Origin: a virus
Virus record (IMG/VR): IMGVR_UViG_3300044681_000560
Location: 1 to 24,327 of that record
Direction: 5' to 3' (one strand)
Length of the DNA: 24,327 nucleotides
The notes beneath the pieces are model-generated. The model had not been told where the DNA came from, ran no database searches, and worked only from the letters and a program-made list of their open reading frames with translations. The translations under genes were made by a program, and so were the position numbers. Shown piece after piece: positions 7,305 through 13,703 of the stretch (position 1 is its first letter; the number at the start of each line of letters is the position of its first letter).

Positions 7305-9395
7305 CTAAACTAAAGTAGTTGATAAAGAACCATCAGTATTTACATTCAATCTCCAAGCAACACCATTTGCATCGGTAAGGATGAGACCTTGTGAGGTATT
7401 TACTCCAACCTTTACATCACCATTAACATCAAGAGTTGCTGTTGGTTGTGTAGAACCAATACCAACACTACCAATACCAGTTGTAGTGATGATGGTCCCA
7501 CCTACACCGACATTTAGATTTTGTACAGTAATAGTATCAGTATTTCCATTAAGTGTTATGGTTCCTTGACCGACTGAAAGAATACCAGTAATACGAGCAT
7601 CACCTTCTACCCATAAAGCCGTTGAACCAGTACTAACTACATCGGTTCCAATTGCAACATTACCCGTTGTATAAATTCCAGGATTAGCATCTACCCAAAA
7701 ACCACCACCTGAAGCAGTTACAGTTACAATACCAGATGAAATTGGAGATACTGTTAGATTATCACCAAAATCAACAGCCGTTACAATACCAACATAAGTG
7801 GGATAGTTGTCATAAACATTCAATCCAACATCAATAGAACCAGAAGGGTTTGCATCAACCCATTGCGAACCATCAATATCAGTGTAGTAAATAAAAGTTC
7901 TTCCAATATCCAAGTCATACCAGAGATTTCCTTCTTCAGGATCTGTTGGTGCAACATTAGTAATTGCAATCGCAACATTCCCACCACCACCAGAAAATGC
8001 AGTTCCGATAAACTTACCAACTGAAGAATCATACTGAAGAACATTTCCATTTACCTTTGCAGTATTTCTATCGACATCATCAAGAAACTCAAGACGTGTT
8101 TCACCACCTCCACCAATCGTAGCAAGTTGCTGCTGAATACGATTGATGAATAAACGATAGTGTTGCTGAAGTTGGTCTAGTGTTACAAAATTCTGGTCAA
8201 GAGGAGTAAGAGGATCTTTATTATCAGTAGAAGGTGGTTCTACAATAATATTCTCTGTAAGAATTTCTTTTTCACTAAACTTTTCAAATACTTCTTCAAG
8301 ATATTTGATTTTCTTTCCAAGTTTATGATTTTGACTTTCAAGTTCTTGGAGATTAATTTTACCTAATGTTTCCTTGACTTCTTCCTGAATTGCCTTCAGA
8401 TTTTTGTTTTGAACTTTAATATGAGTTTCATTACGAAGAATATCAACTTCCAAATCAGAAACTTTTTTCTTAATTTGGTTTTTATAATCTTCTGTGCTCT
8501 GTTCTGTAAGTCTGACTTGTCTTGATAGTTTATTTACATCTTCAATTTTCTGATTGATAATATCAACCAAATCAGTATTGTCAACATCAATAGAACTTAC
8601 CTTTTCAAGAATACCAGATACAGTTTCATCCAGTTTTTCCTGAAACTCATTCAGTTTGTTTTCGGTAGTAGAGTTAAACTCTTCTAACTTACTTTCAGTC
8701 TTTCTCTCAGTCTCAACAATAAATCCCTTATACTTTGGAATGTCTTGTTCTTTGAATTCCTGAACAAGATTTCCCAATACTTTAAAGTCTTCAAGAATTC
8801 CAGCAAGACTTTGATCATTAATTCCTTGAAGAGTTTCTGTAAGTTCCTGATACTTATTGTCAACAAACTCACCAATACCTTCAAGAGTTTGATTTACATT
8901 TTCTTCTAGTCGGGTAAAACGATTATCAGTGCGTAGTTCACTATCTACAATCAGTTTCTTATATTGAGGAACTTCTACTTCTAAAAACTCATTTACAGAT
9001 TGAGTTAACCCAGAAACATCTAAACGAATTTCGGTAAGTTTATTTTCATTAATACCTTTAACTTTATTTTGAACGTCACGAATACTTTGCTCAACTACAA
9101 GAAGTTGAGACATCATTGCACGATCCAAATCTTCCTTTTTCAGAAGAGTTTGAATTTCTGTTTGAATATCTTCTACCTTTTCTGAAAGATGATTAACTCT
9201 TTCAATATTGACACGATAATTATCAAGAGTATCAGAAAACTCTGAAAGAACTTCTATCTTACTTAGATTGCTTTTAAATGCTTCAAAGGCATCAGAAAAT
9301 GTATTCAGTTCTGGTGCTTTTACCATTTCCTGAACTGAATTATCAACAGTAGCAATATCTTTTTTAAAATATTCTGACGGTTTTCTAAGTACCAC
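7305..9395 (-). CDS. Long coiled-coil fibre/structural protein, 696 aa
   Basis: Residues of about 20-390 are rich in Glu, Lys, Leu and Asn with heptad-like spacing (LDNYRVNIERVNHLSEKVED; KKKVSDLEVDILRNETHIKV) and predict a long coiled coil. A glycine-rich hinge (IGGGGETRLEFLDDVDRNTA) leads into a beta region with DPEEGNLWYDLDIGRTFIYY. A C-terminal fibre module (GIYTTGNVAIGTDVVSTGST) is shared at DNA level with the next gene. The end (PTATLDVNGDVKVGVNTSQG) resembles the 'LDVNGDV' motif that precedes fibre tips. A trimeric proximal fibre or whisker-like rod is likely (inference). An AATAAATA late promoter lies at 9421-9428. Confidence 0.8.
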   Translation of the reverse strand: MVLRKPSEYFKKDIATVDNSVQEMVKAPELNTFSDAFEAFKSNLSKIEVLSEFSDTLDNYRVNIERVNHLSEKVEDIQTEIQTLLKKEDLDRAMMSQLLVVEQSIRDVQNKVKGINENKLTEIRLDVSGLTQSVNEFLEVEVPQYKKLIVDSELRTDNRFTRLEENVNQTLEGIGEFVDNKYQELTETLQGINDQSLAGILEDFKVLGNLVQEFKEQDIPKYKGFIVETERKTESKLEEFNSTTENKLNEFQEKLDETVSGILEKVSSIDVDNTDLVDIINQKIEDVNKLSRQVRLTEQSTEDYKNQIKKKVSDLEVDILRNETHIKVQNKNLKAIQEEVKETLGKINLQELESQNHKLGKKIKYLEEVFEKFSEKEILTENIIVEPPSTDNKDPLTPLDQNFVTLDQLQQHYRLFINRIQQQLATIGGGGETRLEFLDDVDRNTAKVNGNVLQYDSSVGKFIGTAFSGGGGNVAIAITNVAPTDPEEGNLWYDLDIGRTFIYYTDIDGSQWVDANPSGSIDVGLNVYDNYPTYVGIVTAVDFGDNLTVSPISSGIVTVTASGGGFWVDANPGIYTTGNVAIGTDVVSTGSTALWVEGDARITGILSVGQGTITLNGNTDTITVQNLNVGVGGTIITTTGIGSVGIGSTQPTATLDVNGDVKVGVNTSQGLILTDANGVAWRLNVNTDGSLSTTLV
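7617..7664. repeat. 48-base identical segment shared with 6562-6609
   Basis: This is the second copy of the NVAIGTDVVSTGSTA-encoding module. Identity over 48 bases in adjacent genes suggests recent recombination or duplication. Confidence 0.8.
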
Positions 9396-9420
9396 TATTA
9401 CAACAACTTACATATAACAA

Positions 9421-9428
9421 TATTTATT
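9421..9428 (-). promoter_or_regulatory. Late promoter AATAAATA for the coiled-coil gene
   Basis: Minus-strand AATAAATA is 25 bases upstream of the ATG at 9395. It is back-to-back with a plus-strand CTAAATA at 9441-9447, forming a small divergent promoter region. Confidence 0.55.
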
Positions 9429-9440
9429 ATACACCAAAAT

Positions 9441-9447
9441 CTAAATA
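9441..9447 (+). promoter_or_regulatory. Plus-strand late-type element CTAAATA
   Basis: CTAAATA is 20 bases upstream of the ATG at 9468. It is the only promoter-like element I see for the plus-strand block. Confidence 0.4.
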
Positions 9448-9467
9448 ATTAAAACTGCTTCCCAACA

Positions 9468-9659
9468 ATGCCAAGGGAATGGAACACTCCCAAAAGAGAA
9501 CCTTGGAATGCACCTATACATAATATTCTAAAAGCAATCGACAATCACACTCAAGAATACTTCAAGAGTGGTGATATTTGGCATCTACAAAAAGCAGATT
9601 TGTTAAGACAATACTTAAGAGAACTCAAGGATTTTATACATAGGTCAGAAGGAAGATGA
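9468..9659 (+). CDS. Hypothetical protein, 63 aa
   Basis: A small, charged, helix-rich protein (MPREWNTPKREPWNAPIHNI, then WHLQKADLLRQYLRELKDFI) with no membrane segment or known motif. Its stop overlaps the start of the next plus-strand frame (ATGA at 9656-9659), which argues that this block is translated as a coupled unit. No good Shine-Dalgarno is visible before the ATG. I do not recognise its function. Confidence 0.6.
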   Translation: MPREWNTPKREPWNAPIHNILKAIDNHTQEYFKSGDIWHLQKADLLRQYLRELKDFIHRSEGR

Positions 9660-9826
9660 AAAAGATTTTTCTTATTGGATTGTTGGTTATGAGATTAATC
9701 ACCAACGAGGGAGTATTCAATGAGAATAGGAGACCGCAACCAAAGAGACAATTCCCAGAAATCATCAGGTTCATCAGAAGACCAGCAAAAAGAGGTAGGA
9801 AAAAAGCAAAGTTCTATCCTGAATAA
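9656..9826 (+). CDS. Small basic protein with hydrophobic N-terminus, 56 aa, nested with the next gene
   Basis: The start overlaps the previous stop (ATGA), suggesting coupling. The N-terminus (MKKIFLIGLLVMRLI) looks like a short signal peptide or membrane anchor. The C-terminus is strongly basic and Pro/Arg-rich (RFIRRPAKRGRKKAKFYPE). The last 107 bases overlap the 109-aa gene starting at 9720 in another frame. Nested small membrane/basic genes next to a lysozyme recall Rz/Rz1-type spanins, but no lipobox cysteine is present here, so that label is not supported. It could be a chance frame. Confidence 0.4.
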   Translation: MKKIFLIGLLVMRLITNEGVFNENRRPQPKRQFPEIIRFIRRPAKRGRKKAKFYPE

Positions 9827-10049
9827 ATTAATCTTTGCTGTTTGCTGTTCTATTATTGGATTTGTTGGTTTAAATTTTGTTGCCTGTAATTTTATGATTC
9901 CAGGTACAACAAACTATGCAAATCTTTTAGGTGGATTAAAAAATCCCCCTCCAACAGATTGCAAAGAATCTGAAAGAAGAGGATTTGAAACTTTATTAAC
10001 TATATTAACTACAGTAATTGCACTAAGAACTAAAGTAGAAGAAGATTAA
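9720..10049 (+). CDS. Small membrane protein, 109 aa, possible holin-like
   Basis: The start ATG at 9720 has a strong GAGGGAG ribosome site seven bases upstream. The N-terminal 30 residues are polar (Gln/Ser/Lys-rich). A transmembrane helix follows at about 36-60 (LIFAVCCSIIGFVGLNFVAC). After a Pro-rich linker, a second shorter hydrophobic helix lies at about 89-102 (FETLLTILTTVIAL), ahead of a charged tail. Small size, one or two membrane segments and a position beside the lysozyme gene fit a holin or other lysis protein. Its orientation is opposite to the lysozyme, and the two genes overlap by four bases tail to tail. The holin role is inference. Confidence 0.6.
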   Translation: MRIGDRNQRDNSQKSSGSSEDQQKEVGKKQSSILNKLIFAVCCSIIGFVGLNFVACNFMIPGTTNYANLLGGLKNPPPTDCKESERRGFETLLTILTTVIALRTKVEED

Positions 10050-10660
10050 GACTTCCAAAGATTACCTTCTGCTTTTCTTCTTCTTGCTAATCCTGCTTCA
10101 ACATTAGTACCAGGATTTCTATAAAGATATAAAGCATCAGGAACTTTGTCCCATTCTTTATTCTTTAGGCATTTAGTAATAGTATTAAAGTTAGAACCAC
10201 CGTAAAAACCGGCACCAAGATTATAAGCAAAGCTGAGCAAAGCACCTCTTTGCCCATCAGTCATCTCACTCCAATAAGGTATTTTTTGTAGGGAAGGAAG
10301 AAACTCCCTTCTCAATTGATAATACAATAGATCATCTGCTTCATCTTGAGTGATTGTATTACCAATCATAAATCTAGTTCCATCTTTTCTTCTGGTACTT
10401 CCCCAACCTATTGTGATAGGTAATCCACCAGTAAGAGGATCATAATATGCCTTAAGATGACATCCTTCAAATTCCTTAATTAAATCAACACCCCTTTCAG
10501 GAAGACCTTCCAGTGTTGGTTCAATCTTTTGATTTCTAAATCTTCTAGCAAATTCATCTATAATTTCTTTATGAACTGATGCTTGAAGAAAATTCCAGGC
10601 ATCTAATTGATGTGGAAGATCTTGATGATGTTTTACAGCATCAATAAATTTAATAGTCAT
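10046..10660 (-). CDS. GH24-type lysozyme/endolysin with N-terminal extension, 204 aa
   Basis: The start is the ATG at 10660, with AGAAGG six bases upstream; a TTG two codons earlier is less likely. Residues 57-204 match phage GH24 lysozymes. The 'EFEG' motif carries the catalytic Glu (E65), nine residues before D74 (AYYDPLTGG), and T83 lies in the TIGWGS segment. Next come a typical MTDGQRGALLSFAYNLGAG helix and a C-terminal RRRKAE motif. The Asp-Thr spacing is three residues longer than the classic E-8-D-5-T. The first 55 residues form an extra helical region of unknown role. The enzyme cuts the glycan strands of peptidoglycan at lysis. It lies two bases after the L,D-transpeptidase stop, so the genes are coupled. 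Confidence 0.9.
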   Translation of the reverse strand: MTIKFIDAVKHHQDLPHQLDAWNFLQASVHKEIIDEFARRFRNQKIEPTLEGLPERGVDLIKEFEGCHLKAYYDPLTGGLPITIGWGSTRRKDGTRFMIGNTITQDEADDLLYYQLRREFLPSLQKIPYWSEMTDGQRGALLSFAYNLGAGFYGGSNFNTITKCLKNKEWDKVPDALYLYRNPGTNVEAGLARRRKAEGNLWKS

Positions 10661-10662
10661 AA

Positions 10663-11175
10663 TCAACCTTCTTGATAAACAGAAACAAAAACAGTTCCCT
10701 TTTTAGTAAGTGGAAGCAAATGATCTTTCAGATGTTGGTTATGCATTCTAACACAACCATGAGTTGAGAAAAGTCTCTGCATCGGTGCCCAAGCACCAGG
10801 CCATCCACAAGCAGATCCTCCACCATGAACCATAATTCCAGCACGACCATATTTTGCTTCTTGACCTTCAAGTTCTACAAGGTCAAAACTATACCAACCA
10901 TATGCCATTAAAGTTCTATCATATGAAGGATTTGCACCCACATTTTCATAGTCCTTATAGATGGTTCCAATCTTATAAAGACCTGGAGGAGTGTCTGTAT
11001 TTGTCAGTTTAAACTCAAAGTCACTTCCTTGACCTCTTGCCAATGCAGGAAGTTCCCACAAAAGTTTTCCAGTAAAATCATATGCCTTTGCTGTTTGAGA
11101 AATATCATTCACAATGATATGAGTATCACCAGATTTAAATCCAAAATCTTGTGGTTTCTTTTTAGGTCCAATCAT
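10663..11175 (-). CDS. YkuD-family L,D-transpeptidase-like protein, 170 aa
   Basis: The C-terminal half carries the YkuD active-site signature: H117 in IMVHGGG, then S137-T-H-G-C141-V-R (STHGCVRMHN), with Cys141 as the expected nucleophile. The N-terminal part (THIIVNDISQTAKAYDFTGK, then TPPGLYKIGTIY) is the usual beta-sandwich start of the fold. There is no signal peptide, so like an endolysin it would need a holin to reach the wall. TTTAGGAGAAACAAATG gives a strong ribosome site inside the upstream gene's stop region. In bacteria these enzymes make 3-3 crosslinks or attach proteins to peptidoglycan. In a phage lysis cluster, a hydrolytic or crosslink-altering use is plausible but unproven. 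Confidence 0.88.
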   Translation of the reverse strand: MIGPKKKPQDFGFKSGDTHIIVNDISQTAKAYDFTGKLLWELPALARGQGSDFEFKLTNTDTPPGLYKIGTIYKDYENVGANPSYDRTLMAYGWYSFDLVELEGQEAKYGRAGIMVHGGGSACGWPGAWAPMQRLFSTHGCVRMHNQHLKDHLLPLTKKGTVFVSVYQEG

Positions 11176-11184
11176 TTGTTTCTC

Positions 11185-11340
11185 CTAAATTCTAAATTCT
11201 TCTAATCTATCTAGCAACTGATTGAAGTGTTTATTTGCAAATGATTTTTGTTCTTCAGAGCAATGCTCGTAGTTAATTTTATTTTTTTGCTGTAAGATAA
11301 GAACCTTCAGTTGGTCCTTCGTAAGTTGTCCTCTTGGCAT
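11185..11340 (-). CDS. Small hypothetical protein of the lysis operon, 51 aa
   Basis: An ATG at 11340 opens a 51-codon frame (MPRGQLTKDQLKVLILQQKN, ending NQLLDRLEEFRI). It is highly charged and helical, with no membrane segment. Its TAG stop sits inside the TTTAGGAGAAAC ribosome site of the L,D-transpeptidase gene, a tight operon arrangement. A CTAAATA late-type promoter lies 21 bases upstream of the ATG, in the loop of the terminator at 11341-11378. Function unknown; it could be a regulator or chaperone of the lysis enzymes. Confidence 0.65.
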   Translation of the reverse strand: MPRGQLTKDQLKVLILQQKNKINYEHCSEEQKSFANKHFNQLLDRLEEFRI

Positions 11341-11378
11341 AAAAAATAAAACTCTGCCTCCTATTTAGAGACAGAGTT
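11341..11378 (-). terminator. Rho-independent terminator of the redox operon
   Basis: The minus strand forms an 11-bp stem, AACTCTGTCTC with GAGGCAGAGTT (one T-G wobble), with a 7-base loop, followed by TTATTTTTT. It lies 20 bases beyond the peroxiredoxin stop. Confidence 0.85.
11362..11368 (-). promoter_or_regulatory. Late-type promoter CTAAATA inside the terminator hairpin
   Basis: CTAAATA occupies the loop and one adjoining stem base of the terminator hairpin and is 21 bases upstream of the 51-aa gene's ATG. This is the same spacing as other late promoters here. Confidence 0.5.
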
Positions 11379-11398
11379 AAGATTTATTAAGTGTTATT

Positions 11399-11926
11399 TC
11401 AAACAGTAGTGCCAACCTTGATTGTAGATTTTACATACTCTAGAACTTTTTCTGGAGTTGTTTCACCATATGGATCTTCTTTTGCATTATCGCACTTGCC
11501 AGGTTCTTCAAACAGTTTTTCAATCAAACCATTATCTACCACAGCAGCATATCTCCAAGAACGCTCACCAAAACCAAGATTGGTCTTGGCAACGAGTTGA
11601 CCCATAGAGCGAGTGAAATAAGCATTGCCATCTGGAATGAGTTTTACATTTTTGATCCCTTGGTCTTTCTCCCAAGCATTCATCACAAATGCATCATTAA
11701 CAGAGATGCAATATATAGCATCAATACCAAGAGCATCAAACTCTTCATATCTTTCCTCAAAACCAGGCAGTTGATAAGCACTGCAGGTAGGAGTGAAAGC
11801 ACCAGGAAGTGAGAAGATGATTACACGCTTTGCAGCAAAAAGATCATCTGTTGTTTTAGTTACAAACTCACCATTTTCCCTAAAAATAAATTCAACATTA
11901 GGAACAGTATATTGTTCTTTACGCAT
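11399..11926 (-). CDS. Peroxiredoxin (Prx5/AhpE-like thiol peroxidase), 175 aa
   Basis: The start is set at the ATG at 11926 (MRKEQYTVPN) because GGAGG lies five bases upstream; upstream ATGs at 11938 and 11944 fall inside the hli gene or its stop. The peroxidatic site is clear: LPGAFTPTCS with Cys48, preceded by the VIIFSLPGAF strand. Further Prx features are DAIYCISVNDAFVMNAWEKD and the GFGERSWRYAAVVDNG strand. The enzyme reduces peroxides using thiols, probably in the host cytosol, and would protect photosynthesis during infection. It is the last gene before a terminator in the ferredoxin-hli operon. A cysteine near the C-terminus (EEPGKCDNAKEDP) may be the resolving residue. Confidence 0.92.
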   Translation of the reverse strand: MRKEQYTVPNVEFIFRENGEFVTKTTDDLFAAKRVIIFSLPGAFTPTCSAYQLPGFEERYEEFDALGIDAIYCISVNDAFVMNAWEKDQGIKNVKLIPDGNAYFTRSMGQLVAKTNLGFGERSWRYAAVVDNGLIEKLFEEPGKCDNAKEDPYGETTPEKVLEYVKSTIKVGTTV

Positions 11927-11937
11927 AGGAACCTCCA

Positions 11938-12057
11938 TCACCAAATTCCAGGAATAATTTGACCTGTTGTGAGATAAGTGCCTACAGCAATTACAAATCC
12001 TAGCATTGCCAGTCTTCCATTCAGTCTTTCGTTTTCTTCAGTCCATCCGAATTTCAT
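11938..12057 (-). CDS. hli: High-light-inducible protein, 39 aa
   Basis: A 39-residue frame begins [20 protein letters not shown] and ends TTGQIIPGIW. It contains the chlorophyll-binding E-x-x-N-G-R-x-A-M motif (E10, N13, R15) within a single transmembrane helix, the whole minimal Hlip fold. Hlips bind chlorophyll and carotenoid in the thylakoid membrane and protect photosystem II assembly under stress; phage copies are typical of marine cyanophages. The ribosome site is AAGGAGAAAACAA before the ATG. The stop lies between two possible starts of the peroxiredoxin gene. It is short even for a phage Hlip. Confidence 0.93.
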   Translation of the reverse strand: MKFGWTEENERLNGRLAMLGFVIAVGTYLTTGQIIPGIW

Positions 12058-12284
12058 TTGTTTTCTCCTTGATAAGGGTGTTTTTGTTTTAATTCTGGGT
12101 TTGAATTACAAACCAATTTTTCTTTGATAGGTTTAATAACAATAAACTTATCATTCTTAAGAGTGCCAGCAATCTTAACTTCTAGTTCTACGTTTCGATC
12201 CCAGGCACCACTGTCAACCAATTCTTGAAGGGCAATTGAGAATTGCCCCAACATTGCAACTGAAGATGGTTGGATTGCCGTCAC
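12054..12284 (-). CDS. Hypothetical protein between ferredoxin and hli, 76 aa
   Basis: The frame is open from a TTG at 12317, but I prefer the GTG at 12284. It overlaps the ferredoxin stop as GTGA and has AGGAAGAG a few bases upstream. The product ([20 protein letters not shown], then [20 protein letters not shown]) is a small soluble alpha/beta protein without cysteines except one near the end. It overlaps the start of the 39-aa hli by four bases. Its fixed place between ferredoxin and an Hlip suggests a role in electron transfer or pigment-protein handling, but I know no family for it. Confidence 0.65.
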   Translation of the reverse strand: MTAIQPSSVAMLGQFSIALQELVDSGAWDRNVELEVKIAGTLKNDKFIVIKPIKEKLVCNSNPELKQKHPYQGENK

Positions 12285-12574
12285 AGGTTCTCTTCCTGTT
12301 CGGTAAGGATCACACAATCACTGGTGGGATATGCCACACATGTTAGCACCCAACCATCCTCAAGTTGATCATCATCAAGGAACGATTGCTCCTCATTATC
12401 TACGGTGCCAGAGATGAGTTTTCCCGCACAAGCAGAGCAAGCACCTGCTTTACACGACGAAGGAAGGTCAACACCTGCATCTTCTGCTGCTTCAAGAATG
12501 TACTGGTCATCTCGACACTGGATTGTAGTTTCTGTCCCATCAGGTGTTTGAAGAGTAATATTAAAAGTAGTCAT
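12281..12574 (-). CDS. petF: Plant-type [2Fe-2S] ferredoxin, 97 aa
   Basis: The cluster ligands are all present: C41-x4-C46-x2-C49 ([13 protein letters not shown]) and C79 (WVLTCVAYP). Length and layout match photosynthetic ferredoxins, with an N-terminal ubiquitin-like strand ([12 protein letters not shown]) and an acidic surface ([14 protein letters not shown]). It would accept electrons from photosystem I and pass them to host or phage reductases. Phage ferredoxins of this type are known in cyanomyoviruses. The ATG overlaps the stop of the upstream 28-aa gene (TAATG), so the two are coupled, and it shares the sigma70-driven operon with hli and peroxiredoxin. Confidence 0.95.
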   Translation of the reverse strand: MTTFNITLQTPDGTETTIQCRDDQYILEAAEDAGVDLPSSCKAGACSACAGKLISGTVDNEEQSFLDDDQLEDGWVLTCVAYPTSDCVILTEQEENL

Positions 12575-12660
12575 TAATAAGTCTCACAAATTTTTTCTAC
12601 GGATGCTGCCAACAGAACAAAAAAGGCAACAGATGTTATTGTAAAGATAATTGAAGTCAT
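12574..12660 (-). CDS. Single-pass membrane microprotein, 28 aa
   Basis: An ATG at 12660 with a near-perfect AGGAGGT ribosome site eight bases upstream opens a 28-codon frame: [20 protein letters not shown], then VEKICETY. It is essentially one transmembrane helix with a short charged C-terminus. Its TAA overlaps the ferredoxin ATG (TAATG). In size and shape it resembles the tiny one-helix subunits of photosystems and cytochrome b6f (Psb/Pet type). I cannot assign it to any of them by sequence. The strong ribosome site and coupling make it a convincing gene. Confidence 0.7.
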   Translation of the reverse strand: MTSIIFTITSVAFFVLLAASVEKICETY

Positions 12661-12676
12661 TGTCAATACCTCCTAC

Positions 12677-12871
12677 TTAGAAGACCCCGAAGAATAGATT
12701 ACCAGTGACCATATAAGAAATAGCACCACAAATAATACCGACCATAGCCCAGCGCCCATTATACTTCTCCTTTACTTGATTGGGAGTGTCCATACCATAG
12801 TTTTCATAATACATAGTGGGTTCTTTTGCCCACATATTCTGTTGTCCACGATCATTAGTCGTTACAGTCAT
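12677..12871 (-). CDS. hli: High-light-inducible protein, 64 aa
   Basis: The C-terminal half carries the Hlip chlorophyll-binding motif E35-K-Y-N38-G-R40-W-A-M in a transmembrane helix (AMVGIICGAISYMVTGNLFF). The N-terminal 34 residues are polar (MTVTTNDRGQQNMWAKEPTM) and would face the stroma. It is the first gene of the operon. The sigma70 promoter TTGACA-N17-TATACT starts about 28 bases before the ATG, so expression should begin early with host polymerase. Function as for the other Hlip: thylakoid photoprotection and chlorophyll handling. Confidence 0.94.
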   Translation of the reverse strand: MTVTTNDRGQQNMWAKEPTMYYENYGMDTPNQVKEKYNGRWAMVGIICGAISYMVTGNLFFGVF

Positions 12872-12898
12872 TTCCGTTTTATTACGAATTGTTACATC

Positions 12899-12927
12899 AG
12901 TATATATGCCTATTGGTGGTTTGTCAA
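12899..12927 (-). promoter_or_regulatory. Sigma70 promoter TTGACA-N17-TATACT (redox operon)
   Basis: On the minus strand, TTGACA (12927-12922) is followed by exactly 17 bases and then TATACT (12904-12899), upstream of the 64-aa hli. It overlaps the stop of the GT25 gene, so it is positioned to start the hli-petF-hli-peroxiredoxin operon independently of the glycan operon. Confidence 0.85.
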
Positions 12928-13703
12928 GAGGGATTTGTTATCCTTCCAAGATATGGATCATAGTTCATGATGTCACTTATACTTAAATCAGGTCCATTTT
13001 GCTTCCAAAAGTTTAATATTCCCTCATAACTTTGCTTATGAAACATATCAATATGTTCTGGATGAATTGAAGACCCTAGATCTAATTTATACAGTAATAA
13101 TGGAATACTAAAGGTATTCCCACTATTATAAATCAAATCATCTGCAACTGCCCTAGGTTTTACTCCGTTATCAAGTTTATACTTTTCCTTTCTGACATGA
13201 TGCTTGAGTAATTTAGTTGCATGATGACGAGTAATTAAATAAGCAGCAGTAGAAAAATCATTCACAAACCTCTTGTGAAGTTTTACATGAATGTTTCCAG
13301 TGCAAATAATAGATAGTTGAATTACATCAAAGTCATATGGCACTTTAGATATCACTTCGTTCCAAGTAAAATTCCAATATTTAACTGTTTCTAAATTACA
13401 ATCATCTTCCATAATGATTGCATAAGGAGTATCAGTTGTCTCGTACCAATGTTTAATTGCTTTAAGATGAGAAGTGGTGCAACCAATTTCTCCAGATGTC
13501 ATCATTTCAGGATATCTTCCAGAAATGATATCACTTAAATCATCTTGACGACCATCATATGCAGAAATTCGAGTATAATTTTCAATTTCCCAATACTTAA
13601 ATTGTTCCTCCATATATTCCTTTCTTTCTGGTTGCCCATCAAGATTTAAGTAATATATTGGTCCAAAATTTTTTAACTTGTATGCAGACTTATTTTTATC
13701 CAT
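12924..13703 (-). CDS. GT25-family glycosyltransferase, 259 aa
   Basis: The sequence follows the LPS/collagen glycosyltransferase family 25 pattern. It has an N-terminal YYLNLDGQPERKEYMEEQF ('I/LNLxxRxxR'-type start), SAYDGR, then GEIGCTTSHLKAIKHWYET, then the acidic metal/nucleotide site AIIMEDDCNLE. The C-terminal part holds HHVRKEKYKL and a VADDLIYNSG element. GT25 enzymes usually add galactose or related sugars to LPS or proteins. It is the last gene of the operon and overlaps the preceding glycosyltransferase by eight bases. The host or virion acceptor is unknown. Confidence 0.85.
   Translation of the reverse strand: MDKNKSAYKLKNFGPIYYLNLDGQPERKEYMEEQFKYWEIENYTRISAYDGRQDDLSDIISGRYPEMMTSGEIGCTTSHLKAIKHWYETTDTPYAIIMEDDCNLETVKYWNFTWNEVISKVPYDFDVIQLSIICTGNIHVKLHKRFVNDFSTAAYLITRHHATKLLKHHVRKEKYKLDNGVKPRAVADDLIYNSGNTFSIPLLLYKLDLGSSIHPEHIDMFHKQSYEGILNFWKQNGPDLSISDIMNYDPYLGRITNPS

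Noticed and set aside
9656-9826. Rz1-type spanin label for the 56-aa nested gene
   Set aside because: There is no lipobox cysteine, and the partner's topology does not match an Rz protein.
12054-12317. TTG start at 12317 for the protein after ferredoxin
   Set aside because: It lies well inside ferredoxin with no ribosome site; GTG at 12284 has AGGAAGAG upstream and a GTGA overlap.
12574-12660. Assigning the 28-aa microprotein to a specific photosystem or cytochrome b6f subunit
   Set aside because: It only shares size and one helix; no diagnostic residues could be matched.
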